Origin: Agromyces sp. H66
GTDB taxonomy: Bacteria; Actinomycetota; Actinomycetes; Actinomycetales; Microbacteriaceae
Assembly: GCF_004959775.1 (NCBI RefSeq)
Contig: NZ_SJZG01000014.1
Span: 1 to 64,000, forward strand
DNA: 64,000 nt
Reading direction: 5' to 3'
The translations under genes and the position numbers were made by a program. This document shows, one piece after another, positions 25,882-34,356 of this stretch. The notes under the pieces were generated by a model, which searched no databases, had not been told where the DNA came from, and saw only the letters and a list, made by a program, of their open reading frames with translations. Numbering within the stretch: position 1 is the first letter of the stretch; each line of letters opens with the position of its first letter.

Positions 25882-25939
25882 CGCCTCGTGAACCTGCCCG
25901 CTTCGACCTGCGCAGCAAGCGTCGCGCTACCGTTGAGGG

Positions 25940-26704
25940 ATGTTCCACTCCTACGCGGCGATCGGTGACAGCTTCACCGAGGGGGTCGGCGACGAGTTGC
26001 CCGACGGCACCGTGCGCGGCTGGGCGGACTTCGTGGCCCTCGGCCTCGCCGCCGCGGCGCACGAGCCCGTGCGGTATGCGAACCTCGCGATCCGCGGCCG
26101 CAAGCTCGGCCCGATCGTCGATGAGCAGCTCGAGGCCGCGATCCGGCTCCGCCCCGAGGTGATCAGCTTCAACGGCGGCGGCAACGACATGCTGCGCCCG
26201 CGCATGCCCGAGGAGCGCGTCGCCGGGCGGTTCCGCCAGGCCGTGCACCGGATCCGCGACGAGGGCATCCACGTGCTCATGCTGAGCGGCGCAAACCCCA
26301 CCGACCACCTGCCGCTCGGCCGGGTCTTCGATGCGCGCGGCGCCCGTCTCACGGCCGCGCTCGTCGACCTCGCCGAGCTCCCCGGCGTCACGTTCGTCGA
26401 CAACTTCAACGATCGCGGGCTTCGCGACATCCGCTATTGGTCGCCCGACAAGCTGCACCTCAATTCGCTCGGCCACGCGCGCGTGGCCAGCAACGTGCTC
26501 TCGGCGCTCGGGATCCCGGTGCCCGAGGAGTGGGGCGTCGCCGAGGTGGCCGCCGCTCCGCCCGGGCCGCGCAGCCGCAACACCGCGGCGTACTACCGCG
26601 AGTTCGTGCTGCCGTGGGTCGGCCGGCGGCTCACCGGCCGCTCGTCGGGCGACGGTCGCGTCGCCAAGCGTCCGACCCTGGAGCCGCTGGATGCCGCGCG
26701 CTGA
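25940..26704 (+). CDS. SGNH/GDSL-family hydrolase
   Basis: The 254-residue hydrolase has block I GDSFTEG (nucleophile Ser 11), block III FNGGGNDM (about residues 75-82) and block V SPDKLHLNSLGH with the Asp-His pair (about 170-181). No signal peptide is present, so it is cytoplasmic. The C-terminal 60 residues (YYREFVLPWVGRRLTGRSSGDG) are typical of the actinobacterial subgroup. Substrate unknown; an esterase or lipase-type acyl hydrolase. Confidence 0.9.
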   Translation: MFHSYAAIGDSFTEGVGDELPDGTVRGWADFVALGLAAAAHEPVRYANLAIRGRKLGPIVDEQLEAAIRLRPEVISFNGGGNDMLRPRMPEERVAGRFRQAVHRIRDEGIHVLMLSGANPTDHLPLGRVFDARGARLTAALVDLAELPGVTFVDNFNDRGLRDIRYWSPDKLHLNSLGHARVASNVLSALGIPVPEEWGVAEVAAAPPGPRSRNTAAYYREFVLPWVGRRLTGRSSGDGRVAKRPTLEPLDAAR

Positions 26705-26774
26705 CGCGCACCACCCGCGTCCTCGCGCCGCCGCGCGCGCCCCCGGCCCGCTGACCTGCTCACCCGTTCGCGCA

Positions 26775-26843
26775 ACTGAGGAGATCGCGGCAACCGCGGT
26801 CGACCCTTGCGAGATCGACCGCAGACATCCCGATCTCCTCAGT
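26775..26843. terminator. Large inverted repeat between convergent genes
   Basis: Two 30-nt arms (26775-26804, 26814-26843) separated by 9 nt. The outer 13 bp (ACTGAGGAGATCG) and an inner 8 bp (GCGGTCGA) pair perfectly, with mismatches between. It lies between the convergent SGNH hydrolase and FBP-domain genes. It is a likely bidirectional terminator, or a palindromic repeat element used as one. Confidence 0.6.
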
Positions 26844-26866
26844 ACGACGACGAGGAGAAGTGCACG

Positions 26867-27364
26867 TCAGGCCGCGCCGAGCACGTCGGCGACGAACGCA
26901 CGCGTGCGTCGTGCCAGTCCGTCGATGCGCATGATCTCGTGCACGCCCGGCTGCACCTCGGACGGCGCCGCCGGCCGGCCGAGCCGCACCGTCTCCTGGC
27001 AGGCGAGGTCGGCGCACATGTACGTGCCCACGCTGTCGCCGCGCTCCCCCGCCGCCCCCGCGCGTCGAGCCGAGAACAGCACCACCTGGTCGGCGGGCTG
27101 CTGCGTGTGGCACAGGTTGCAGATCGCGGCGCGGTGGTGCGACCCGTTGGAGGCCGCAGCCCGGAGCACCACGCCCGCCGGCGAGCCGTCGAGCTCCGTC
27201 ACGAGGTAACCGCGGCTCGCGATGCGGGGATCACGCCACGCGAATGCGTCGAGATGCGCCCATTCCGTGAGGAGGAAGTCGAGCGGCAACGAGAGCTGGG
27301 CGAGCTCCGCAGCACTGGCGTTGCCGAGCGCCTCGCGGATCTCGCTCTCGACCAGTGGCTGCAT
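26867..27364 (-). CDS. FBP (EF-G-binding) zinc-finger domain protein
   Basis: The C-terminal half of this 165-residue protein is a treble-clef zinc finger with CNLCH and MCADLACQET supplying four Cys ligands, as in the FusB/FusC-type FBP_C domain that binds elongation factor G. The N-terminal helical part (PLVESEIREALGNASAAELAQLSLP) is also family-like. It may assist EF-G release from stalled ribosomes; fusidic-acid resistance cannot be claimed. GGGAGGGGA precedes the ATG, with a TAGACT -10 box at 27397-27392. The 217 bp upstream of this gene hold a 15-bp near-direct repeat (CTACGAAGCCGGCTC and CCACGAAGCCGGCTC) but no gene. Confidence 0.87.
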   Translation of the reverse strand: MQPLVESEIREALGNASAAELAQLSLPLDFLLTEWAHLDAFAWRDPRIASRGYLVTELDGSPAGVVLRAAASNGSHHRAAICNLCHTQQPADQVVLFSARRAGAAGERGDSVGTYMCADLACQETVRLGRPAAPSEVQPGVHEIMRIDGLARRTRAFVADVLGAA

Positions 27365-27581
27365 TCCGTCCCCTCCCGGTGCGTGCCTCCCAGTCTACGA
27401 AGCCGGCTCGGCCTCCCACTCGACGTCGAGCGACCACGGCCGTCCCTGGCGCGGTGGCGCCGGCCGTGCCGTGGGCGAGCGCGTGGGGCGGCACCGGCGA
27501 CGCGGGCACCGCCGCCCGGTCCACGAAGCCGGCTCCGCGGGTCAGCCGCTGCCGCGGAGACCCGTCGACCGGGTCACGCCC

Positions 27582-28526
27582 TCACGGCGCGGACGGCCCG
27601 GCGGCGTCCGACGCCGGCGACGTCGACCCCGCGGCATCCGTCACCGCGACCGTGTCGCGGTCGGCCTCGACCGCCGTCCGGCGACCACGGATGAGGAACC
27701 CGAATGCGAGCGCCACGAAGAACATGAGCACGCCGTAGACCGCCGCGGGCAGGCTCATCTCGACGCTGCCGATCACGGTCTGCGCGATCACGATGGCGAG
27801 CGTCGCATTGTGGATGCCGATCTCGAAGGAGCTCGCGATCGCCTGCCGGCGCTCGACCCGGAAGAGTCGCGGCACGAGGTACCCCACGGCGAGACTCAGC
27901 ACGCAGAACAGCACCGTGATGCCGGCGAGCCGTCCGGCGTTCTCGAGGAGGAGCTCGAGGTTCGACGCGATCGCACCTGCGATGACGACGACGAGGATCA
28001 CGACGGAGGCGATGCGCACGGGCTTGTCCATGCGGTCGGCGAAGGCGGGCCTCCACCAGCGCACCAGCATGCCGAGCACCACGGGTCCGAGCACGATGGC
28101 GAACACCTCGACCGCCTTCGCGAGTTGCAGGCCCAGCGAGTCGTCACCCGGAAGGAAGTAGGCGATCGCGAGGTTCGTGATGAGCGGCAGCGTGAACACG
28201 GCGATGACCGAGTTGATGGCCGTGAGCGAGATGTTGAGGGCGACGTCGCCGCGGAACAGGTGGCTGTACAGGTTGGCCGTGGTGCCGCCCGGCGACGCGG
28301 CCAGCAGCAGCATGCCGACGGCGAGCACGGGCGGCAGCCGGAACAGCAGCACGAGGCCGAAGCAGAGCGCCGGCAGCAGGAGGAGCTGGCAGACGAGGGC
28401 GATGATCACCGCCTTCGGATGCTTCGCCACGCGAGCGAAGTCGCGTGGCGTGAGGGTGAGGCCCAGACCGAACATGATGATGCCGAGGGCGACGGGCAAT
28501 CCGATGGTGGTCAACGCTGATCCCAT
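27582..28526 (-). CDS. Bile acid:sodium symporter family protein
   Basis: The 314-residue BASS-family transporter has nine or ten membrane helices. Diagnostic motifs are FGLGLTLTPRDF (residues about 19-30), LLAASPGGTTANLYSHLFRGDVALN (in two pieces: LLAASPGGTTANLYS and HLFRGDVALN), and SFEIGIHNATLAIVIA, which carry the sodium-site residues. It probably imports an organic anion with sodium. The C-terminus adds a Ser/Ala/Pro tail. Start ATG 28526 is preferred; ATG 28544 is in frame. It is an isolated gene in its direction. Confidence 0.9.
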   Translation of the reverse strand: MGSALTTIGLPVALGIIMFGLGLTLTPRDFARVAKHPKAVIIALVCQLLLLPALCFGLVLLFRLPPVLAVGMLLLAASPGGTTANLYSHLFRGDVALNISLTAINSVIAVFTLPLITNLAIAYFLPGDDSLGLQLAKAVEVFAIVLGPVVLGMLVRWWRPAFADRMDKPVRIASVVILVVVIAGAIASNLELLLENAGRLAGITVLFCVLSLAVGYLVPRLFRVERRQAIASSFEIGIHNATLAIVIAQTVIGSVEMSLPAAVYGVLMFFVALAFGFLIRGRRTAVEADRDTVAVTDAAGSTSPASDAAGPSAP

Positions 28527-28585
28527 GCGCCGAGTGTGGCGCATCCAGGCGCTGCGGGCAATGCCCGGCCGAATCGGCCCGCCGC

Positions 28586-29659
28586 TCAGCGGATGCCGGC
28601 GATGGCGGCCTGCACGCGCTCGCGGAGCGCGTCGGAGATCGGTGCCGACCCGGCATCCTCGGCCGCGGCATCCTGACCCTCGGCGCTCGACACCCACTCG
28701 AGGTAGGCACGCACGAGCCGGGCCTCGTTCTGGTCCCGGTACTCGCGGCACGCGATGAGGTAGCTCACGAGCACGAGCGGGTAGACGCCGGCCTCGGAGG
28801 TGGCACGGTCGATGTCGATCACGAGGTCGTCGTCGGGTCGGCCCGGCTCGATGGGCGAGACGTCGGCGATCGCGGCCGCCGACTCGGCGTCGGGCGCGAC
28901 CGACCCGTCGCCAACCGCGAGGCTCGCCACGTCGAGCCCCTCGGCGCGCGAGGCGTCGATGTAGCCGATCACGTTGACGCCGTCGCGGATGACGGCGGCG
29001 ATGCCGGAGTTGCCCTGTGCGGCCTCGCCGTCGTAGGGGAACGCGTCGTCGGGCTCGTCGGGCCACGCCTCGGGCGCGGCCTCGGCGAGGTAGTCGGTGA
29101 AGTTCTCGGTCGTGCCCGAGTCGTCCGACCGGTGCACGGGGGTGATCCGCTCGTCGGGCAGCGACACGTCGGGGTTGAGGGCCACGAGCGCGGGATCGTT
29201 CCACCGCTCGATCGCGCCCGTGAAGATGCCGGCGACGGATGCCGCGTCGAGCCGGAGCCGATCGACGCCCTCGATGTTGAAGGCGAGGGCGATGGGCGAC
29301 AGGTACACCGGCAGGTTGATCGCGCCCGAGCCCGCCGCGCAGCGCTCGAGATCCCCCTCGGCGTCGTCGATCGGGAGCGGCGTGTCGCTTCCGGCGTAGG
29401 CGACGGCGCCGGCGATGAACTGCTCACGTCCGGCGCCCGAGCCGGCCGGGTCGTAGTTGACGGTGACGCTGCCGTTCGCCCGCTGGAACCCGGCGATCCA
29501 GGCGTCCTGGGCCGCGCCCTGGGCCGACGAGCCGGCCCCGTCGAGCGTGCCCGAGAGGTCGCTCTCGGCGTCGCCCTGCTCGTTCACGGCGCACCCGCCG
29601 AGCAGGGCGACCGTCGCCGCAAGGCCGGTGAAGATCAGGCCGAGCCTCCGCGCGCGCAT
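28586..29659 (-). CDS. pstS: PstS-like phosphate-binding lipoprotein
   Basis: The protein has about 357 residues. A signal peptide ends in lipobox LLGGC (Cys 23), so it is a lipoprotein at the outer face of the membrane. Phosphate-binding elements GAGSSAQGAAQDAWI, YDPAGSGAGREQFI and HRSDDSGTTENFTDYL are those of PstS. Most unusually, no pstC, pstA or pstB lies nearby; either the rest of the transporter is elsewhere or this is an extra binding protein. A TACGAT box 7 nt before ATG 29659 suggests a leaderless start there; ATG 29668 is also possible. Confidence 0.9.
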   Translation of the reverse strand: MRARRLGLIFTGLAATVALLGGCAVNEQGDAESDLSGTLDGAGSSAQGAAQDAWIAGFQRANGSVTVNYDPAGSGAGREQFIAGAVAYAGSDTPLPIDDAEGDLERCAAGSGAINLPVYLSPIALAFNIEGVDRLRLDAASVAGIFTGAIERWNDPALVALNPDVSLPDERITPVHRSDDSGTTENFTDYLAEAAPEAWPDEPDDAFPYDGEAAQGNSGIAAVIRDGVNVIGYIDASRAEGLDVASLAVGDGSVAPDAESAAAIADVSPIEPGRPDDDLVIDIDRATSEAGVYPLVLVSYLIACREYRDQNEARLVRAYLEWVSSAEGQDAAAEDAGSAPISDALRERVQAAIAGIR

Positions 29660-29726
29660 GCCCGCCATCGTAGCGAACGTGCCGGGGCGGATGCGGCGAC
29701 GACGCTCTGCGCGGGATGCCGCGGGC

Positions 29727-31016
29727 TCACCCCAGCGCGAGGCGCGGGCGGTCGTCGACGAGCGGACTCCAGCCGCCGGCTGCGCGCTCGTACGCGTGCG
29801 CCGGGCCGTCCGTCACGAGCCGCGCGAGCGCCTCGAGGAACCGGTCGACGTCGTCGCCCGATGAGCCGGCCCCGAGACTCGCGCGCAGCCCGTTCGCGCG
29901 GGTGGCGACGCGATCGAAGAAGGGGTGCGCGCAGAAGCGCCCGGCGCGTACCGAGATGCCGTGCTCGGCGGCGAGGGCCGCGGCCACGAGGCCGACGGAG
30001 CCCCGTTCGAGTTCGATCGTCGCGATGCCGAGCCGGTCGTCCGCGTCGTCGAAGCCCGTGATGACGCGCACACCCGGAACGCCGACGAGACCGGCGTGCA
30101 GGCGTGCCGTGAGCGCACGCTCGTGCTCGTGCCGCGCCGCGTCGCCGAGGCGCTCGAGCTCGACCAGCGCGCGGGCGATCGCCGCGATCCCGACGACGTT
30201 CGGCGTGCCCGCCTCGTGCCGTTCGGCGCCCGTCTTCCATGCGGAGCCGTCGACGCGCACGGACTCGACCGCGCCGCCGCCCGCGAGGTACGGCGGCGCC
30301 TGGTCGAGCCAGTCGGCCCGCCCGACGAGCGTGCCCGCCCCGAACGGCGCATAGGCCTTGTGGCCCGAGAATGCGAGGTAGTCGATGCCGGATGCCGCGA
30401 CATCGACGCGACGGTGCGGCAGCAACTGCGCGGCATCCACCGCGAGACGGGCCCCGCGGGCGTGCGCGAGACGCGCAAGCGCGTCGATCGGGAGCACCTC
30501 GCCCGTGACGTTCGAGGCGCCCGTGACCGACAGGAGGGCAGCTGGGCGCGCCGCCAGCTCGGCGTCGAGCGCCTCGAGCGTCGCCGCGATCGTGCGCTCG
30601 CCGACGACCACGCGCCGCGCCCGCCACGGCAGCAGGTTCGCGTGGTGCTCGAGATCGAGCACCACCGTCTCGCCGGGCACGACGGCCGCCAGCAGGTTGA
30701 GCGCGTCGGTCGTGTTGCGCGTGAATACGACGAGGTCGTCGTCGCGGGCGCCGATGTGCCGGGCGACCGTGACCCGCGCCTCCTCCACGAGCGCCGTGAT
30801 CGCCTGCGACGGGTACCCGCTGCCGCGGTGCACGCTCGCGTAGTACGGCAGCACGCGCGCGACGTGCGCCACGACCGCGTCGAGCGCCGGGGCCGACGCC
30901 GCGATGTCGAGGTTCACGTGCCGCACGGTCCCGCCGCCGAGCACGGGCACCTCGAGCCCCGCGTCGGCGAGCGCGGCAAGCGGACCGAACGTGGTGCGCT
31001 CCTCCGTGGCCGTCAT
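29727..31016 (-). CDS. Class V aminotransferase / cysteine desulfurase-like protein
   Basis: This 429-residue PLP enzyme of the SufS/CsdA group has HHANLLPW (about 124-131), VTGASNVTGEVLPI, DAAQLLPHRRVD, PLP Lys in SGHKAYAPFGAG (Lys 220), and RAGRFCAHPFF, where Cys 362 occupies the position of the persulfide-forming Cys. It starts with an ATG overlapping the stop of the upstream LLM monooxygenase. No suf or isc genes are near. Coupling to a flavin monooxygenase suggests sulfur scavenging from an organosulfur compound, or a carbon-sulfur lyase role, rather than housekeeping Fe-S assembly. Confidence 0.85.
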   Translation of the reverse strand: MTATEERTTFGPLAALADAGLEVPVLGGGTVRHVNLDIAASAPALDAVVAHVARVLPYYASVHRGSGYPSQAITALVEEARVTVARHIGARDDDLVVFTRNTTDALNLLAAVVPGETVVLDLEHHANLLPWRARRVVVGERTIAATLEALDAELAARPAALLSVTGASNVTGEVLPIDALARLAHARGARLAVDAAQLLPHRRVDVAASGIDYLAFSGHKAYAPFGAGTLVGRADWLDQAPPYLAGGGAVESVRVDGSAWKTGAERHEAGTPNVVGIAAIARALVELERLGDAARHEHERALTARLHAGLVGVPGVRVITGFDDADDRLGIATIELERGSVGLVAAALAAEHGISVRAGRFCAHPFFDRVATRANGLRASLGAGSSGDDVDRFLEALARLVTDGPAHAYERAAGGWSPLVDDRPRLALG

Positions 31017-32395
31017 CGCCGCGCTCCCACGTGCACGTTCTCGGGTCGCCCGAGTCCGAGGTGGTCGCGGAGGGTCTCCCCCTCGTACTCGGTCGGGAAG
31101 ACCCCGCGACGCTGCAGTTCGGGCACCACGCCGAACGCGAAGGCCTCGAATTGCGCGGGCTGCACCGCCGAGAGCACGTTGAACCCGTCGACGGCGCCCG
31201 CCTCGGCCCACGCCGCCAACTCGGCGGCGATCTCGTCGGCCGAGCCGACGACCATCGATGCGGTGACGGATGCCGCGACCACGAGATGCCGCAGCGTCGG
31301 CGGCCGCTCGCCCGACGGGCTCCGGCCGGTGCGCTCGGCGACGATCTCGACGAGCTCCTGGCCCGCGCCGCTGAACCCCGCGAGGAGCGCCGGCGTCACT
31401 GCCCGATCGGGCGAGAGGCCCGAGACATCCACGCCCACGAGGGATGACAACTGCGCCAGCGAGCGGTTCGCGGGGAACGCCGCCGGCGGCCCGTCGGGCC
31501 AGTCCTCGGCGATCTGCACGAGCTCACTGAGCTCGTCGGCGATCGACTGCGCGTGCGCCCGCGTGTCGCCGACGATCGGCAGCACGGGCGCGATGACCTT
31601 CAGGGTGCGATCGTCGCGACCCGACTCGAACGCGAGCGAGCGCAGCTCCTCGCGAACGGCGACGGCGTGCTCGAGGCCCGTGACGGCGATGAGGGCGAGG
31701 TCGGCGACCTGGGCCGCGTACAGCTTCGACCGCGGCGATCCGCCGGCGTGCACGAGCGGGAGGTGCCCCTGCACCGGACGGGACACGTTGAGCGGCCCGG
31801 CGACGCTGAGGTGCGCACCGCGGAAGTCGGTGGGATGCAGGCGCGACGGGTCGAGGTAGACGCCGGCAGCGGCATCCGCCACGATCGCCTCGTCCTCGAA
31901 CGAGTCCCAGAGGCGGCGCAGCACCTGTTCGAACTCGACCGCCCGGTCGTAGCGCGACCCGCTCGTCTCGTGGAAGTCGCGACCGTGGTTGCCGGCCACG
32001 CGCGGCTCGGCGCCCGTGACGAGGTTGAGCCCCGCGCGTCCGCCCGAGAGCAGGTCGACCGACGCGGTCGCCCTGGCGAGCGTGTACGGGTCGGCGTAGC
32101 TCGTGTTCGCGGTCGCGATGAGGCCGATGCGGCGAGTGAGTCCCGCGAGGTAGGTCACCGCCGAGAGCGGGTCGACCCGCGCCACGAGGTAGGGATCCCG
32201 GTACTCGAGGTCGTGGCCCGTGGCGAGCCAGTCGCCGAAGAACAGGTAGTCGAGCCGGGCGGCCTCGGCGACCTCGGCCGTACGGCGGAGCACGGCCGCG
32301 TCGCCGCGCGGGTCGCGGTGCGCACCCGGATACCGCCAGCCCGACGGGTACGCGCCGATCGCCCTGACCATCGCGCCGATGATGAGTCGTGTCAT
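31013..32395 (-). CDS. LLM-class FMN-dependent monooxygenase (NtaA/SnaA/DszA family)
   Basis: The 460-residue luciferase-like protein has RLDYLFFGDWLATG (residues about 47-60), TRRIGLIATANTSYADPYTLAR, SGGRAGLNLVTGAE, and a long C-terminal region characteristic of NtaA/SnaA/DszA enzymes, which use FMNH2 and oxygen to attack chelators, sulfones or related substrates. A flavin reductase is not encoded in the neighbourhood. GGGAGG precedes the ATG. It is coupled to the desulfurase-like gene (ATGA) and preceded by phased CGTCA repeats. Confidence 0.88.
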   Translation of the reverse strand: MTRLIIGAMVRAIGAYPSGWRYPGAHRDPRGDAAVLRRTAEVAEAARLDYLFFGDWLATGHDLEYRDPYLVARVDPLSAVTYLAGLTRRIGLIATANTSYADPYTLARATASVDLLSGGRAGLNLVTGAEPRVAGNHGRDFHETSGSRYDRAVEFEQVLRRLWDSFEDEAIVADAAAGVYLDPSRLHPTDFRGAHLSVAGPLNVSRPVQGHLPLVHAGGSPRSKLYAAQVADLALIAVTGLEHAVAVREELRSLAFESGRDDRTLKVIAPVLPIVGDTRAHAQSIADELSELVQIAEDWPDGPPAAFPANRSLAQLSSLVGVDVSGLSPDRAVTPALLAGFSGAGQELVEIVAERTGRSPSGERPPTLRHLVVAASVTASMVVGSADEIAAELAAWAEAGAVDGFNVLSAVQPAQFEAFAFGVVPELQRRGVFPTEYEGETLRDHLGLGRPENVHVGARR

Positions 32396-32451
32396 TGGTG
32401 TGCCTCCCGGCCCCGACGCTAGGCAGGCCGAGCGGACGCCGCGAGGCCGGC

Positions 32452-32510
32452 CGTCACACGACGGCACCCGCCGTCACACGGCTCAACGGGGCGTCATGCG
32501 GCGTCATCAC
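32452..32510. promoter_or_regulatory. Four phased CGTCA half-sites between divergent genes
   Basis: CGTCACACG at 32452 and 32472, CGTCATGCG at 32492 and CGTCATCAC at 32502: the starts are 20, 20 and 10 bp apart, so all face the same side of the helix. They lie between the LLM monooxygenase (start 32395) and the Stealth gene (start 32637). A TAGAAT box at about 32572-32577 may serve the latter. I infer a regulator-binding array. Confidence 0.5.
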
Positions 32511-32636
32511 GCGCGATCGCGAACGCCTCGGATGCCGGTCGAGCCGTGGGCGACAGGGCCGCCGCGCCGTAGAATCGTCTGATATCCCCGTGTCGTTCCT
32601 CGGCGCGATCCACCGACCCCTGGAGGCCATCCTTCC

Positions 32637-34346
32637 GTGACGAGATCCCACCGCGATCGCCCTGCCGACCAGCACGACCTCAACGGGAACGCGTTCGCGA
32701 GGCGAGAGGCCCCGGAGGTCCCGCCGTTGCGGCTCGCGGATGCCTCGGAGCTCGTGCTGGTGGCATCCGCGCCCGCGATCTCGCGGTTCGATCGCGACGA
32801 CCTCGTCATCCGCAAGGGGCAGTACGCCCTGCGCAACGGCCACACCACCCCGCACGAGTCGATGGTCGAGGATCTCCTCGCGATCGGCCGGGCGCTCGAC
32901 GACGCCGGCATCGGGTATCTGCTCGTGCGGGGCGACGACGACCGGCTCGTGGTCGCCGTCGACCGGGCCGACCGCAAGGCCGTGGCCCTCGCCTTCGCCA
33001 CGGCGTTCGCGAACGAGCCGTTCTATGCCCTGCCCGTCGCCCCCGACCGCGGGGCCGGGTCGCATCCCGTGCTCCTGGCCGACGGTCGCCTGTCGGCGCA
33101 CCGGAAGCCGACGGTGCTGCGCTTGCACCGTCCGCGCGTCGAACCGATCGGCCGCCTTCGCTACGGGCCCGAGACGGGCGTGCAGCTCGAGTTCTGGCGC
33201 TTCGGCGACGACGTCATCGAGGCGCCGGTCGAGAACGCGCTCATGCGCCGCACGCTGCCGCGCTCCGAGGCCATCGACGACGTCGTGCACCTGCACGGCC
33301 GCGACTGGCCGACCCTCGAGCACATGTTCGAGCCGCTCGCGAGCGACGTCGACTTCGAGATCGACATGGTCTTCTCCTGGGTCGACGGCTCGAGCGACGA
33401 GTTCGTCCGCGAGCGCGCCAAGCGCATGCAGAGCTACGTGGTCGGCGAGGGTGACGACTCCGAGGCGCGCTACCGCCAGATCGACGAGCTGAAGTACGCG
33501 CTGCGGTCGGTGCACCTGTTCGCGCCGTGGGTGCGGCGCATCTTCATCGCGACCGACTCGCCCGCGCCGGCGTGGCTCGCGGAGCATCCGAAGGTCACGA
33601 TCGTGCGCAGCGAGGAGATGTTCGCCGACCCGACCGTGCTGCCCACGCACAACTCGCACGCGGTCGAGAGCCAGCTGCACCGCATCCCCGGACTCGCGGA
33701 GCACTTCCTGTACTCGAACGACGACATGTTCTTCGGCCGGCCGGTGCGGCCGTCGCTGTTCTTCTCGCCGGGCGGCATCACGAAGTTCGTCGAGGCGTCC
33801 ACCCGCATCGGGCTCGGGGAGACCCATCCGGGGCGCTCGGGCTTCGAGAATGCGGCGCGCGTGAACCGCGCCCTGCTGCGCGAGCGGTATGGCAAGGTCA
33901 CCACGCGCCACCTCGAGCACTGCGCCGCCCCGCTGCGCAAGAGCGTCATGGCCGAGCTCGAGGCGGAGTTCCCCGAGGAGTTCCGGCGCACCGCGGCGAG
34001 CCGATTCCGCTCGGCGACGGACATCTCGGTGACGAACTCGCTCTACCACTACTACGCGTTGATCACGGGCCGGGCGGTCGTGCAGTCCGACGCTCGCGTG
34101 AAGTACATCGAGACGACGCTGCGCAAGGCGCTCCCGGCGATGCGGCGGCTCCTCAAGCGCCGCGACCAGGACATGTTCTGCCTCAACGACGGCAGCTTCC
34201 CCGAGATCTCCGTCGAGGAGCGCACGACCGCGGTGATCGACTTCCTCGAGCGCTACTTCCCGTTCCAGGCGCCGTGGGAGCAGCCGGCGGATGCCGCGGG
34301 CGGCACGCAGCTCGAGGCATCCGCCACCGCCGACCTCACCGCCTGA
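32637..34346 (+). CDS. Stealth-family capsular polysaccharide phosphotransferase
   Basis: The protein has 569 residues. All four conserved Stealth regions are present: CR1 EIDMVFSWVDGS (about residue 240), CR2 RYRQIDELKYALRSVHLFAPW through NSHAVESQLHRIPGLAEHFLYSNDDMFFG (cited here by its ends), CR3 LEHCAAPLRKSVMAELEAEFP, and CR4 with DMFCLNDG near 515. Stealth enzymes move hexose- or HexNAc-1-phosphate from UDP-sugars onto polysaccharides, forming phosphodiester-linked capsule or wall polymers. The 220-residue N-terminal part is a less conserved domain. No glycosyltransferases or capsule exporters are adjacent, so the acceptor is unknown. Confidence 0.9.
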   Translation: MTRSHRDRPADQHDLNGNAFARREAPEVPPLRLADASELVLVASAPAISRFDRDDLVIRKGQYALRNGHTTPHESMVEDLLAIGRALDDAGIGYLLVRGDDDRLVVAVDRADRKAVALAFATAFANEPFYALPVAPDRGAGSHPVLLADGRLSAHRKPTVLRLHRPRVEPIGRLRYGPETGVQLEFWRFGDDVIEAPVENALMRRTLPRSEAIDDVVHLHGRDWPTLEHMFEPLASDVDFEIDMVFSWVDGSSDEFVRERAKRMQSYVVGEGDDSEARYRQIDELKYALRSVHLFAPWVRRIFIATDSPAPAWLAEHPKVTIVRSEEMFADPTVLPTHNSHAVESQLHRIPGLAEHFLYSNDDMFFGRPVRPSLFFSPGGITKFVEASTRIGLGETHPGRSGFENAARVNRALLRERYGKVTTRHLEHCAAPLRKSVMAELEAEFPEEFRRTAASRFRSATDISVTNSLYHYYALITGRAVVQSDARVKYIETTLRKALPAMRRLLKRRDQDMFCLNDGSFPEISVEERTTAVIDFLERYFPFQAPWEQPADAAGGTQLEASATADLTA

Positions 34347-34356
34347 ATCTCAGGCG
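34340..34356. terminator. Hairpin formed by the two convergent stop codons
   Basis: CGCCTGA-ATC-TCAGGCG: a perfect 7-bp stem with a 3-nt loop that contains the TGA of the Stealth gene on one arm and the TGA of the metallophosphoesterase gene on the other. It is short but well placed for a shared terminator. Confidence 0.4.
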
